A DNA stretch of 64,000 bases from Micavibrio_C sp965231165 (GCA_965231165.1 OZ246421.1:1-64000), one strand, 5' to 3'; shown: positions 34,297 through 43,471, counted from the first letter of the stretch. The notes: generated from the letters alone by a model not told the origin. Numbers and translations are program-made.

Positions 34297-34991
34297 TTTG
34301 CCTTGGCCACTTTCTGTGCCGACATTTCTTCGGGCAATGTCGCAAAATTGTCCCAGCAGATGCGGAACATGGTGCGGTAACCTTCGGCGAATTCGGGCTG
34401 GCGCATGATCACGATCTCGACATCGTCTTCCTTGAAGTTCAGGAACGCGAGTTTGTCGTGGTAGGAGTAGAATGATTTGTCGTTGAACAGGGCTTCCGGG
34501 AACCATTTGTACTGGGAATAGGCTTTTGCCGGGAAATTCCAGTCGCCTTCCTGCACAATGATACGGACATCCATGATGTTCTTGGATTCTGTCATGCGCT
34601 TGGTGTGGTTCTGCCACTTGTCAGCGCCCATCCATTTGACCCAGTTTTCATGGACAACGTTGGACAGGTAAATTTCGGTGGGTTTGTCTTTGGTGCCATG
34701 CTTGATGGCGGTTTCATACACATCATCGAGGAAGGCCTCGAAGCCTTCCTGACCGGACAATGTTTGTACGTAATTGCTTTGGGCGCGTACGCCATCCATG
34801 CCGAGGAATTCAATGCCGTTGCGTTCAAAGGTGCGGCGGATGGTTTGCAGTGTGCTGGCGCGCGGGGTGCTCTGTCCGTTTTCAATACTGCCGATGGAGG
34901 TCGAGGAGATCCCTGTGCGCTCGGCCAGATCGCTCTGGCTCCAATTGAGAATGCCGCGGGCGCCCCGTATCTGTGCTGTGGTGATGCTCAT
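34293..34991 (-). CDS. XRE-type regulator with TrmB-like C-terminal domain (copy B)
   Basis: 232 residues from the ATG at 34991, which has AGGGA upstream. N-terminal helix-turn-helix (RGARGILNWSQSDLAERTGI, STSIGSIENG), then a C-terminal domain with EIYLSNV, IIVQEGDWNF, YSQYKWFPEALF, and AEGYRTMFRICWDNF. It aligns with copy A along its length (both have a DDVY or NDVY element near residue 90 and end in a short basic tail), so the two arose by duplication. It is coupled to a methyltransferase gene, as copy A is to an acyltransferase-like gene. Confidence 0.82.
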   Translation of the reverse strand: MSITTAQIRGARGILNWSQSDLAERTGISSTSIGSIENGQSTPRASTLQTIRRTFERNGIEFLGMDGVRAQSNYVQTLSGQEGFEAFLDDVYETAIKHGTKDKPTEIYLSNVVHENWVKWMGADKWQNHTKRMTESKNIMDVRIIVQEGDWNFPAKAYSQYKWFPEALFNDKSFYSYHDKLAFLNFKEDDVEIVIMRQPEFAEGYRTMFRICWDNFATLPEEMSAQKVAKAK

Positions 34992-35288
34992 TTTTTCCCT
35001 GTTTCTTCCCAAGAGTTTACTCATAACGGTTTGTAAAAGCTTCTAAAAAATCAAACCCTTTCTTGGTGTTTCGTCGATCTTTCTAGCCGACTTGGGGTGT
35101 CTTATGCAAACAAAAAATGATATTTTTCATAAATAAACTAATTGACGCCGCCTTAAAATTGTGAAAAAACTAACACTAACTTGTTTATTGACTAAGTTAC
35201 GGGAAATCCCCGGGGGCTGGTTCTTTCTCCCCCTACACACAGACCCGGATGACATCGATTTTCAGGTTCCCACACAAAGCATAAAAGA
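34992..35288. other. Divergent regulatory region without a gene
   Basis: About 300 AT-rich bases between XRE regulator B and the kinase-like gene. GGTTTG (35029-35034) and CAAACC (35052-35057) form an inverted repeat near the regulator start. A TTGTTTATTGACT stretch near 35180 could be a -35 element for the plus-strand transcript. I see no convincing reading frame. Confidence 0.45.
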
Positions 35289-35323
35289 CCCTTCCGGCTG
35301 TCCCCACACCGGAAGGTTTTTTT
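35289..35323 (+). terminator. Terminator-like hairpin in the leader of the kinase-like gene
   Basis: CCTTCCGG (35290-35297) pairs with CCGGAAGG (35309-35316), followed by seven T. The ribosome binding site (GGGGG at 35331-35335) and the start codon at 35339 come immediately after, as in the other leader hairpins of this window. Confidence 0.75.
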
Positions 35324-35338
35324 ATGTGGCGGGGGACT

Positions 35339-36169
35339 ATGCGAGGTCTGCTGGAATTGCTACTGAGTCTGTCCATGAACAGATCGTTTCCCGATACAGG
35401 CACCAACTGGGTGTCATGGTTGCGCACACAGGCGGCAGAGGCCTATGCGTGGGATGACCGCGCACAATATTGGCGCGTACGTCAGGAACTTCCCTACAAG
35501 GTGCATCCCCGTTTGAAGGATGCGTGGCATGCATTGCCCGGGTTGCTGGCGGATTTCCCGCAGCTTAACGGCAATCTCTTTGCGCGCTGCCTGCAGGACA
35601 TGGATAGCGATACGAAAGACCGTATCGAAGATTTTTTTATGGCGCAGGGTTATGCGGATTTCCAGTTTCTGGGGCATGGCGGGCGGGCGTTGGCGTTTCG
35701 CGCCCGTCACATCCCTTCCGGCCAGATTCATGTCGCCCGCATGGAAGCGCCGCATTCAGCGCGCAGTGTGCGGCCTGTGCACCCTGTGGTGTTGCAGGCG
35801 CTGGCCAGCAATGAAGACGATATGCAGATGCATGGTGACATGAAACTGGAAGTGCTGCCGGAAATCGTGCCGCTGACGAAATTGCACAGTCCGGTGGCGC
35901 ATACGGATAATACATTCCTGCATCAGATCTATAACCGCGCCGTTTATGATCTGGCGCTGGGCACTAATCTTTTCTATCCGACTACTATGTTTGACCATGA
36001 CTGCGAGCCGCAGAATATCGGCATCCGCCCCGATGGACGGATCGTCAGCTTTGATCCCGCTTTCCTGCTGGGGCGCAAGGGCGAAAGACGGCAGATACGC
36101 TTCCGTACGCCGTCATTGCTGCAGGATGCCAGTACGCAGCAACTGGCGCTGGTCTATCCCACGATTTAA
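35339..36169 (+). CDS. Degenerate protein-kinase-fold protein
   Basis: 276 residues from the ATG at 35339, which has GCGGGGGACT before it. Kinase-like elements appear in order: a glycine-rich loop FLGHGGRALAFRA (near 110-122), a strand IHVAR where the usual VAIK lysine is replaced by Arg134, a catalytic-loop-like FDHDCEPQNIGI (near 218-229), and a metal-loop-like SFDPAF (near 237-242, with Asp239 in the DFG position). This matches the pattern of aminoglycoside-phosphotransferase or HipA-like small kinases, but the missing lysine suggests altered or lost activity. No family assignment. It has an intrinsic hairpin in its leader and ends 5 bases before a convergent gene. Confidence 0.6.
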   Translation: MRGLLELLLSLSMNRSFPDTGTNWVSWLRTQAAEAYAWDDRAQYWRVRQELPYKVHPRLKDAWHALPGLLADFPQLNGNLFARCLQDMDSDTKDRIEDFFMAQGYADFQFLGHGGRALAFRARHIPSGQIHVARMEAPHSARSVRPVHPVVLQALASNEDDMQMHGDMKLEVLPEIVPLTKLHSPVAHTDNTFLHQIYNRAVYDLALGTNLFYPTTMFDHDCEPQNIGIRPDGRIVSFDPAFLLGRKGERRQIRFRTPSLLQDASTQQLALVYPTI

Positions 36170-36173
36170 GAAA

Positions 36174-38252
36174 TCAGGCGACTTTGGTGGTGCTGCCGTC
36201 GAGCAGCCCTTCGCGGCGGAACAAGGCATCGGGGTCGGCGTCCTGACCGCGGAAATTGCGGTAAAGTATCGCCGGGTGCTCGGTGCCGCCGCGTTCCAGA
36301 ACCTCGCGGCGGTAACGCAGCAAGCGCTCCTCGTCATAGACCGATTTTTCGGTGAGGAAATAGAACGCGTCCGCGTCCAGCACTTCTGCCCATTTATAGC
36401 TGTTATAGCCGGAGGCATAGCCGCCGCCAAAGATATGACCGAACGAGGTCGAGGTCGGCCCGGACAGCATCGGGAACAGGCGCGTGTCCTTGGTCACTTC
36501 TTCTTCGAATTTGAAAACATCGAAGCCGTACTTGCTTTCAATTTCTTTCGGGTCGGTGGTGTACCAGGTCATATCCAGCAATCCGAGATTGGCCTGACGC
36601 AGGCCCATAGACGCGATCATGAAATTCTTGGACTTGTTCAGTTTTTCAAACAGGTCGTCGGGAATTTTCTCTCCCGTCTGCCAGTGGCCGCTGATCAGGT
36701 CCAGCGTTTCGCGGGTGTAGGCCCAGTTTTCCTGTACCTGTGAAGGCAATTCTACGAAGTCCCATTTGACGTTGGGGCTAGCGAGTGAGCGGTAGGTCAC
36801 GTTTGACAGCAGGCCGTGCATCGCGTGGCCCATTTCATGGAACAGGGTCGTGACTTCATCATGCGTCAGCAGCGATGGCTTGTCCGGCAGCGGTTCGGTG
36901 AAATTGCAGACGATGGCGATGATGGGGCGTTCGATTTTGCCGTTGAATAAGCCCTGTGAACGGTAACCGGTCATCCAGGCACCGGGTTTTTTGCCGGTGC
37001 GGGGGTGGAAATCGGCATAGAAGGTGCCGATGAAGGCCTTGGTTTTCGTGTCGGTGACATCGAACGCTTTTACATCCGGTGCCCAGACCGGGTATATTTT
37101 GTTGGCGGTGAAGGTGACGCCGAACTGGCGGCTGAAATGTTCGAAGCAACCGGATAGTACTTTTTCCAGCGGGAAATAGGGGCGCAGATCTTCGCTTGAA
37201 AAACCGAAAACCTCCTCTTTCATTTTTTCGCTGTAGTAAGCGATGTCCCACGGCTTCAATTCCGCCGGACCGCCATGATGCGCGGCGAATTCTTTCAGCG
37301 CTTCCAGCTCCAGTTGCGCTGATGGTTTATATACGGCTTTGAGTTTGTCGAGAAAGCTGAATACTGTCTCCGGTTTTTCCGACATGCGGTCTTCCAGAAC
37401 GAAATGCGCCGGGGTTTTGTAACCCAGAAGATTGGCGCTTTCATAGCTTAACGACACGATCTGCTTGATGGTGTCTTGATTGTCGAACGCGTCCTTCCAG
37501 GCGCGGCAGCCAAAGGCGCGCCAGATTTTTTCACGCAAATCGCGATTGTCGGCATAGGTCACGAATGGACCGTAACTCGGGTAATCCAGTGTGAAAACCC
37601 ATTTTCCCGGCAGCTCTTTCTTTTCCGCGCGCGCTTTGGCGGCGGCGATGACGTCTTCGGGCAGACCAGCGAGATCGGCTTCTTTATCGACCACCAGCGA
37701 GAATGCTTCCATCGAGTTTTTGATGTTTTCGTTAAATTGTGTGCCGAGCGTGGAGAAGGCGATGTTGATTTCCTTCATCCGTTCTTTATCAGCGCCTTTC
37801 AGCAGGGCGCCGCTGCGGCGGAAACCGTCATAGGTGTTTTTCAGCAGCGTTCTTTGCTCAACGGTCAGTTTGGGGTTGTCGTGATCTTTGTCCCATACGG
37901 CCTTGATGCGGGCGAACAATTCCTCATCCATCGAAACCGATGAATAAAACTCCGCCAGTTGCGGCGCTGTGGTTTGTTTGATTTCGACCAGCTCAGGAGT
38001 GCCTGCCGCGCTGATTTGGTTGCCCAGAATTTCCATGATATGACCCAGCGTCTGGCCCATATTTTCAAGGGCGACGATGGTGTTGTCGAAAGTGGGCGCG
38101 TCCGGGTTATTTTTTAGCGCCAGCAATTCATCCTTGGCTTCGGCCAATCCTTTTTCAATCGCTGGCAAATAATGCTCGTCCCCGATCTTGTCGAAGGCCG
38201 GGGCGTGGTTGGGCAGGTCGGAAAGAACGAGAAGGGGATTTGTGGCGGCCAT
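36174..38252 (-). CDS. M3 family metallopeptidase (oligopeptidase A / Dcp type)
   Basis: 692 residues, standard length for the family. The zinc motif HEMGHAMHGLLS lies in LFHEMGHAMH near residue 470, and the third ligand Glu follows in the segment FVELPSQVQENW. Members cleave short peptides in the cytoplasm and help turn over signal peptides and oligopeptides. No signal peptide, in line with Dcp/PrlC. The start at 38252 has AGAGG about 13 bases upstream. Nearby genes are not obviously linked. It could be annotated prlC or dcp; the sequence alone does not separate them. Confidence 0.93.
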   Translation of the reverse strand: MAATNPLLVLSDLPNHAPAFDKIGDEHYLPAIEKGLAEAKDELLALKNNPDAPTFDNTIVALENMGQTLGHIMEILGNQISAAGTPELVEIKQTTAPQLAEFYSSVSMDEELFARIKAVWDKDHDNPKLTVEQRTLLKNTYDGFRRSGALLKGADKERMKEINIAFSTLGTQFNENIKNSMEAFSLVVDKEADLAGLPEDVIAAAKARAEKKELPGKWVFTLDYPSYGPFVTYADNRDLREKIWRAFGCRAWKDAFDNQDTIKQIVSLSYESANLLGYKTPAHFVLEDRMSEKPETVFSFLDKLKAVYKPSAQLELEALKEFAAHHGGPAELKPWDIAYYSEKMKEEVFGFSSEDLRPYFPLEKVLSGCFEHFSRQFGVTFTANKIYPVWAPDVKAFDVTDTKTKAFIGTFYADFHPRTGKKPGAWMTGYRSQGLFNGKIERPIIAIVCNFTEPLPDKPSLLTHDEVTTLFHEMGHAMHGLLSNVTYRSLASPNVKWDFVELPSQVQENWAYTRETLDLISGHWQTGEKIPDDLFEKLNKSKNFMIASMGLRQANLGLLDMTWYTTDPKEIESKYGFDVFKFEEEVTKDTRLFPMLSGPTSTSFGHIFGGGYASGYNSYKWAEVLDADAFYFLTEKSVYDEERLLRYRREVLERGGTEHPAILYRNFRGQDADPDALFRREGLLDGSTTKVA

Positions 38253-38317
38253 GTCTATTAAATACCTCTGGTACGGAAAACGAAAAGGATCAGGTATTTA
38301 ATATAGGGGGCAGGGGC

Positions 38318-39091
38318 TTAAGGTTCCAGTGTAATTGTCGTGCTATCCATACCCCCCTCCATCGTATGGGGATCGAAAGCGGTAACGACAAGGCGGTAGG
38401 TGCCTGCTTCTTGAAACTTCATGTTCGTGCCGTAGATGCCGGGCTGGTCTGTTTTTTCCATTTTGACTTTGGCCATGAACAGATCGCCGCGGTAAATGCC
38501 GGCTTCCACTTCGTAGCGTTCTGGTGGCCACGGCGAATCCTTGCCGATATGGCAGCCGCAGAGCTTGGCGATATTCGCCTGTAACGGCACGGTGGTGGCG
38601 GCATTGAATTTTGCTTTGTGGTTGACGGGCGGGGATGTCACATCGACGATGAAACCCGGCAGTTCCACGATAATTCCGTTGCCCTTTGAATAATCCTTGC
38701 CAGGAATGATCAGGTAATCGGTGCTGGCTTCCACACGTGCCTGCACCTGCGCATTCGGGCCTGCAACTTCGATGGTGACGGGGGTCGGTTCATAGAGATC
38801 GAGCGAGAATGAAAAATGCGCGCTTTTCGCATCGAACAGCAAGGCATCACGGGCCGTTGTCGCGGTCATGATTTTGGCGCGGTCGCCGGAGCCGCCGGTG
38901 GTGCGGCCTTCGGCCAGAATATCGCCGTCACGTCTGTCACGGACGATGACATAGGCGCCGCCGACGGCTTCACCAACGAACAGGGCGTCCTTTGATTTCA
39001 CGGCGATGCTGATATTGGTGTCGTCGGCCTGCGCGGGCGCGGTGAAGAACAGGGCAGATGACAGCAATGCGGCACAGATGATTTTTTTCAT
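38318..39091 (-). CDS. Exported protein with FixH/YtkA-like C-terminal domain
   Basis: 257 residues with a Sec signal (MKKIICAALLSSALFFTAP, cleavage near AQA). The mature protein is beta-rich; the last ~70 residues (ERYEVEAGIYRGDLFMAKVK, PGIYGTNMKFQEAGTYRLVV) resemble Ig-like FixH/YtkA domains. A LCGCHIGKD element carries two Cys and a His and could bind a metal such as copper. AAGGCTATC precedes the ATG. It is separated by about 65 bases from the M3 peptidase gene. Function unknown; a periplasmic copper or redox role is a guess. Confidence 0.65.
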   Translation of the reverse strand: MKKIICAALLSSALFFTAPAQADDTNISIAVKSKDALFVGEAVGGAYVIVRDRRDGDILAEGRTTGGSGDRAKIMTATTARDALLFDAKSAHFSFSLDLYEPTPVTIEVAGPNAQVQARVEASTDYLIIPGKDYSKGNGIIVELPGFIVDVTSPPVNHKAKFNAATTVPLQANIAKLCGCHIGKDSPWPPERYEVEAGIYRGDLFMAKVKMEKTDQPGIYGTNMKFQEAGTYRLVVTAFDPHTMEGGMDSTTITLEP

Positions 39092-39273
39092 AATGATAGC
39101 CTTGTTGGAAACAGTACAATTGTAGTGTCGTTTGCCCGCACGAGGGGGTCAAGGGGGTATCTGTCGGCGATGCGCTGCGATTTTGCTCCTTTTTAAGTCT
39201 TATATTTCTTCGTCATGAGGGCTTATGCTAAAAACGCCTTGGTTTAAGACAAAAAGATTGGTCGTGCCGCTCT

Positions 39274-40983
39274 ATGATCCGTTCTGAAGAGTTTGACGAT
39301 ATCTATTTCTCCCCCGATGACGGGCTGGCGGAAACCGCGCATGTGTTTCTGCGCGGCAATAACCTGCCTGCCGCGTGGGCGCAGATACAGAATTTCACCA
39401 TCGCAGAGACGGGTTTTGGCACGGGCTTGAATTTCCTGTCGGCATGGAAATTGTTCGATGAAACCGCCGTTGCCGGAGCCATGCTGGATTTCGTGTCGTT
39501 TGAGAAATACCCGCTGACGTCTGCGCAGATTGGCGTGGCGCTCGGCGCATGGTCGGGTTATTTCGGCGGACGGTTGGAGCGGTTGCTTGAATCGTACCCT
39601 TTGCGTGTCAGCGGGTTTCACCGTGTCCATTTGTCTGGCACTGTGCGGCTGACGCTGATTTTTGACGATGTCAATGATGCCTTGCCGCAACTGACAGCGC
39701 CGTGCGGCGTCAATGCGTGGTTTCTCGACGGGTTTGCGCCCGCGAAAAACCCGCAGATGTGGAGCGAGACGTTGTTTCGCGAGATGGCGCGGCTTTCTGC
39801 ACCAACTGCCACGGTGGCCAGTTTTACGGCGGCGGGCGCCGTGCGGCGCGGGCTGGCGGCGCAGGGGTTCACGGTCAGCAAAACACGAGGCTATGGCCGC
39901 AAGCGCGACATGACGCAGGCGGTTTATCGCGGTGAAACAAATATAACGCCCGCAACGGCGACACGACGCGTCGCGGTGATCGGCGGCGGGCTGGCGGGGA
40001 CGGCTTGCGCGTCCGCTCTGAAACGGCGAGGGCTTGATGTGGTGATATACGATCCGCACGGACTGGCGCAGTTTGCCTCCGGCAACAGGCTTGGTATCTA
40101 TAATCCGCGTTTTTCCCAGCAACGTACGGCTGAATCCGATTTTTACAGCAGCGGTTTTGCGGCGCTGGCGCGTCTGAATGACACGGGACAACGCTGTGGC
40201 AGTCTGCATCTGGTGACAGATGACGACAAGCGCAAGCGTTTCGACGGGGTGCTGCAAAACTGGGATTGGCACAGCGATCATGCACGGATGTTGTCGGCGC
40301 AGGAGGCCAGCGCGCAGGCGGGGGTATCGTTGCCAGCCGATGCGTTGTTCTTGCCTGATTCCGGTTATATCAGCCCGCATGATCTGTGCGTTGCCTACGC
40401 GGCGGGAGTTGAGGTCAGAAAAGACATCTATGACCCACGTGAATTTGATGCGGTTATTCTGGCCAACGGTATTCAGGCGAAAGATCATCCGGGACTTGCT
40501 GATTTGCCTATCCACACCGTGCGCGGGCAGATCAGTTTTCTTGAGTCCACCGGGGCGCCGGAGTTAAAAAGCAATATCTGTTACGGGGGCTATCTTTCCG
40601 CTAATAACCCGTTTGGTCTGACGGCGGGGGCTACGTTCCAGCAATGGCGTAGTGACACCGATGTCACCGATGAAGATCATCAGAGCATTTTGGAAAATCT
40701 CCATGCGGCGGTTCCGGCGCTGGCGGAGGGGTTCCGGGTGACGGGCGGACGGGCGGCTTTGCGCTGCGCTGCGAAGGACCGGTTCCCCGTGATCGGGCTT
40801 GTACCGGAAAGTTCCGGATTATACGTATCTACGGCGCACGGCTCCCACGGGCTGGTCAGTACGCTGGCCGGGGCGGAATATCTAGCTGACCTGATAGACC
40901 GCACCCCTGTCTCTTTGTCATCAGCGACACAGAATGCGCTGGATCTAGGCCGTTTTGCGTGGCGGGCGCGGAAAAAGGGATAG
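39274..40983 (+). CDS. mnmC: Bifunctional tRNA 5-methylaminomethyl-2-thiouridine biosynthesis protein MnmC
   Basis: 569 residues. The N-terminal methyltransferase domain (about 1-220) has ETGFGTGLNFL and WFLDGFAPAKNPQMW, hallmarks of MnmC2. The C-terminal FAD oxidoreductase domain begins with VAVIGGGLAGTACASAL near 230. Together they turn cmnm5s2U34 in tRNA into mnm5s2U. The stretch GRAALRCAAKDRFPVIG near the end is the family motif. The ATG at 39274 lacks a good ribosome binding site but fits the family start (SEEFDDIYFSPDDGL). Full length, so likely functional. Confidence 0.95.
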   Translation: MIRSEEFDDIYFSPDDGLAETAHVFLRGNNLPAAWAQIQNFTIAETGFGTGLNFLSAWKLFDETAVAGAMLDFVSFEKYPLTSAQIGVALGAWSGYFGGRLERLLESYPLRVSGFHRVHLSGTVRLTLIFDDVNDALPQLTAPCGVNAWFLDGFAPAKNPQMWSETLFREMARLSAPTATVASFTAAGAVRRGLAAQGFTVSKTRGYGRKRDMTQAVYRGETNITPATATRRVAVIGGGLAGTACASALKRRGLDVVIYDPHGLAQFASGNRLGIYNPRFSQQRTAESDFYSSGFAALARLNDTGQRCGSLHLVTDDDKRKRFDGVLQNWDWHSDHARMLSAQEASAQAGVSLPADALFLPDSGYISPHDLCVAYAAGVEVRKDIYDPREFDAVILANGIQAKDHPGLADLPIHTVRGQISFLESTGAPELKSNICYGGYLSANNPFGLTAGATFQQWRSDTDVTDEDHQSILENLHAAVPALAEGFRVTGGRAALRCAAKDRFPVIGLVPESSGLYVSTAHGSHGLVSTLAGAEYLADLIDRTPVSLSSATQNALDLGRFAWRARKKG

Positions 40984-41031
40984 ACAGGAGCATGATTCTC
41001 CGGTGATGATCATCACGAAGGGGATTTTGCG

Positions 41032-41226
41032 TTGCGCACTTTTCTGCGGTTTTTATGTCTGGATGAACGAGGCATGACCTCCATTGAATATGGCCTGATC
41101 GTGATGGCCATTGCGCTGGGGTTTATGACCGCCTATTTTCTGGCGGGCGATGCCCTGAACGAGATCATGCTGCATGCCGCGTCTGGACTTGAACACGCCC
41201 AGAGCGCCATCGGCGAAAACCGTTAA
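41032..41226 (+). CDS. flp: Flp/Fap type IVb pilin-like protein
   Basis: 64 residues starting at a TTG with AAGGGGA seven bases before it. The N-terminal part RFLCLDERGMTSIEYGLI is the type IVb prepilin signature: a Gly before the cleavage point, Glu at mature position 5 or 6, and a hydrophobic helix (VMAIALGFMTAYFLAG). Flp pilins are secreted by Tad machines. No Tad genes lie in this window, so it may be an orphan or a partner of genes elsewhere. It is followed at 18 bases by a glycosyltransferase-type gene. Confidence 0.82.
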   Translation: MRTFLRFLCLDERGMTSIEYGLIVMAIALGFMTAYFLAGDALNEIMLHAASGLEHAQSAIGENR

Positions 41227-41243
41227 CCTTAAACAGACACGAC

Positions 41244-42332
41244 ATGCCTGAAACTTTTCCGCTGATCGCGCTTTTGTTTACCGCTGCCCTGCTGCTGGTC
41301 GGGTTGTCTGTGCCGTATGCCTGCCGTCTGGCGCACCGGATTGATTTTCTCGACCGGCCTGGCGGGCGCAAGAAACATGACGATGAAATTCCGCCCGTTG
41401 GCGGTCTGGTGATTTTTCCGGTGTTTATGTTGCTGGTGGCACTGTCGGGACATGCCGATCCTTCTTTCTGGGCTTTTGCCATCGCTATTTTCCTTCTGAT
41501 TGCCGTGGGGGCGCTGGATGACCGTTTTGCCCTGCTGGCGCGTTATAAATTCGTTACGCAGTTTGTGGCGGCCTTTATTGTCGTGCTGGCCGGTGATGTA
41601 CGGGTGTGGGGGTTCGGCGATATTTTCGGTTTCGGCCAATTATGGATGGGCTGGATGGCGGTGCCATTTACGGTGGTGGCGATTGTCCTGCTGATCAACG
41701 CGATCAATCTGATGGATGGTCTGGACGGCCTTGCGGGCGGGCTGGGGCTGGTGGCTTGTTTGTGGATGCTGGTTTGCGCGCTGGCGGCGGGTGATGTTGA
41801 ACACGCGGTGTTGCTGGCGACGATGATGGGGGCGCTGGCCGGGTTTTTGTGGCACAACATGCGGCATCCGTGGCGCGCACAGGCGCGGATATTTCTAGGC
41901 GATGCGGGCAGTCTGGCGCTAGGCCTGACGCTGGCGTGGCTGGCCATCGATATGGCGGGCAATCCCGAACAGGCTGTCGTCGCGTGGCCGATGACGGTGG
42001 CGTGGCTGCTGGCGCTGCCGATTATGGATACGTGCAGCCAGTTCGCGCGGCGCGTCTCGCAGGGCCGTCATCCGTTCGATCCCGACCATAATCATTTTCA
42101 CCATCATTTCGTGACGGCGGGCGTACCGGTGAAATATGCGACCCCGGCGATCTTGTTCATTGCCTTCGTTTATGGATTGTTTGCCGTGGCGGTGCAGTTT
42201 GCGGGCTGGCCGCAGGCGTTTTTAACCTATCCGTGGATTATCCTGTTATTTGCGCATATGTTTATGTCGGTGCGGCCCCGCCGTTTCCGCAAGATGATAC
42301 AGCGCATTTTCAGGATCAATAGCCCGGAATGA
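41244..42332 (+). CDS. WecA/MraY-type glycosyl-1-phosphate transferase
   Basis: 362 residues, about ten transmembrane helices. It carries the family motifs: DDRFALLARYKF, NAINLMDGLDGLAGG (catalytic Asp pair), FLGDAGSLALG and HPFDPDHNHFHHHF. These enzymes transfer a sugar-1-phosphate from a UDP-sugar to undecaprenyl phosphate and so start polysaccharide or O-antigen chains. The gene overlaps the next (GT4) by 4 bases (ATGA). Relatives are wecA, wbpL and tagO; the exact sugar is not readable from sequence. Confidence 0.93.
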   Translation: MPETFPLIALLFTAALLLVGLSVPYACRLAHRIDFLDRPGGRKKHDDEIPPVGGLVIFPVFMLLVALSGHADPSFWAFAIAIFLLIAVGALDDRFALLARYKFVTQFVAAFIVVLAGDVRVWGFGDIFGFGQLWMGWMAVPFTVVAIVLLINAINLMDGLDGLAGGLGLVACLWMLVCALAAGDVEHAVLLATMMGALAGFLWHNMRHPWRAQARIFLGDAGSLALGLTLAWLAIDMAGNPEQAVVAWPMTVAWLLALPIMDTCSQFARRVSQGRHPFDPDHNHFHHHFVTAGVPVKYATPAILFIAFVYGLFAVAVQFAGWPQAFLTYPWIILLFAHMFMSVRPRRFRKMIQRIFRINSPE

Positions 42333-43471
42333 GAAAACCCAAGATTCTTTTTGTCGTGACCGAGGACTGGTATTTCCTGTCCCACCGCATGCCGACCGTG
42401 CGCGGGGCGCAGCAGGCCGGCTATGACGTGGCGGTGGTGACATCTGACGGTGGCGCACGTACGGCCATCGAAGCGCAGGGTGTGCGCGTGATACCGTTCA
42501 ATTTCGACCGCCGTAGCCTGAATGCGGGGCAGGCGGTGCAGCAGGTCAAAGCACTGGCCGCGGTCTACAGGGCCGAAAAACCGGATGTCGTTCATCATAT
42601 CGCGATGAAGCCGGTATTGTTTGGTTCTCTTGCCGCGTGGCAGGTCAAAGTGCCGCATGTGGTCAATGCGTTTGCGGGTCTTGGTTATGTTTTCAGTGCG
42701 CAAACACGGCTGGCGCGCGCGGTGCGGCTGGCTTTGATTCCGGCGTTTCGTTTGTTGTTGCAGCGTTCCGGTACGGTGGTGCTGTTTCAGAATGACGACG
42801 ACAGAAAACTGCTGGAAAAAATGGGCGCTTTGTCAAAGGATAGCGAGACCGTTCTTATCCGTGGTTCGGGTGTGGAGACAGACCGTTTTCAGGTGCAGCC
42901 TTTTCCGGAAACAAAGGATTTCATCTGTGTTTTTGCCGGACGCATGATCGGGATCAAGGGGTTGCCGACCCTGCGCGAAGCTTTTGTCCGCATTCAGCGC
43001 GAAGCGCCGCATATCAAGCTGTGGCTGTGCGGCCAGCCTGATCCCGGCAATCCCGGTTCATGGACGCAAGAACAACTGGATGAATGGACGGCGGAAAATC
43101 CCAATGTCATTTATAAGGGTTCGTGTCAGATGCTTGATATCTGGGCGCAGGCACATGTGGCGTTGCAGCCGTCTTATGGCGGCGAGGGTGTGCCGAAATC
43201 GTTGCTGGAGGCGGCGGCTTGCGGACGGGCGATCATTGCGACCGATGTGCCGGGTTGCCGCGATGTTGTGGACGAGGGGATTAGCGGTTTTCTGGTGCCC
43301 CCGCATGATCCGGCGTTGTTGTCGGAGCGTATTCTGCTGCTGGCGGGTGATCGTGATTTATGCCGTCGTATGGGGCTTGATGGCCGCGCGCTGGTCGAGG
43401 ATGATTTTTCCGCCGCCGCCGTCACAGAAAAGACGTGCGCGCTTTATGAGGCGTTCAAGGTCACCGGTTAA
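42329..43471 (+). CDS. GT4 family glycosyltransferase
   Basis: 380 residues, GT-B fold of the GT4 family. N-terminal domain with KILFVVTEDWYFLSHR and a middle KPVLFGSLAAW; C-terminal UDP-sugar-binding domain with FAGRMIGIKGLPTLREAF and the E-x7-E motif in GGEGVPKSLLEAAACGRAII. It is likely the first chain-extending enzyme after the WecA-like transferase with which it overlaps. It ends convergently with the YIP1-like gene, with which it overlaps by 4 bases. Confidence 0.92.
   Translation: MRKPKILFVVTEDWYFLSHRMPTVRGAQQAGYDVAVVTSDGGARTAIEAQGVRVIPFNFDRRSLNAGQAVQQVKALAAVYRAEKPDVVHHIAMKPVLFGSLAAWQVKVPHVVNAFAGLGYVFSAQTRLARAVRLALIPAFRLLLQRSGTVVLFQNDDDRKLLEKMGALSKDSETVLIRGSGVETDRFQVQPFPETKDFICVFAGRMIGIKGLPTLREAFVRIQREAPHIKLWLCGQPDPGNPGSWTQEQLDEWTAENPNVIYKGSCQMLDIWAQAHVALQPSYGGEGVPKSLLEAAACGRAIIATDVPGCRDVVDEGISGFLVPPHDPALLSERILLLAGDRDLCRRMGLDGRALVEDDFSAAAVTEKTCALYEAFKVTG

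Noticed and set aside
34297..34617. N-terminal extension of the SAM methyltransferase frame
   Set aside because: It is the antisense-free but out-of-frame shadow of XRE regulator B; the 4-base ATGA overlap marks the true start at 34296.
35161..35457. Frame starting in the leader of the kinase-like gene
   Set aside because: It overlaps the hairpin and the kinase-like gene, starts with GTG without a ribosome binding site, and shows no protein features.
36174..38252. Link between the M3 peptidase and the shorter HExxH enzyme at 54884 as recent duplicates
   Set aside because: Apart from the zinc motif and the general lead-in they do not align well by eye; a distant shared fold is more likely.
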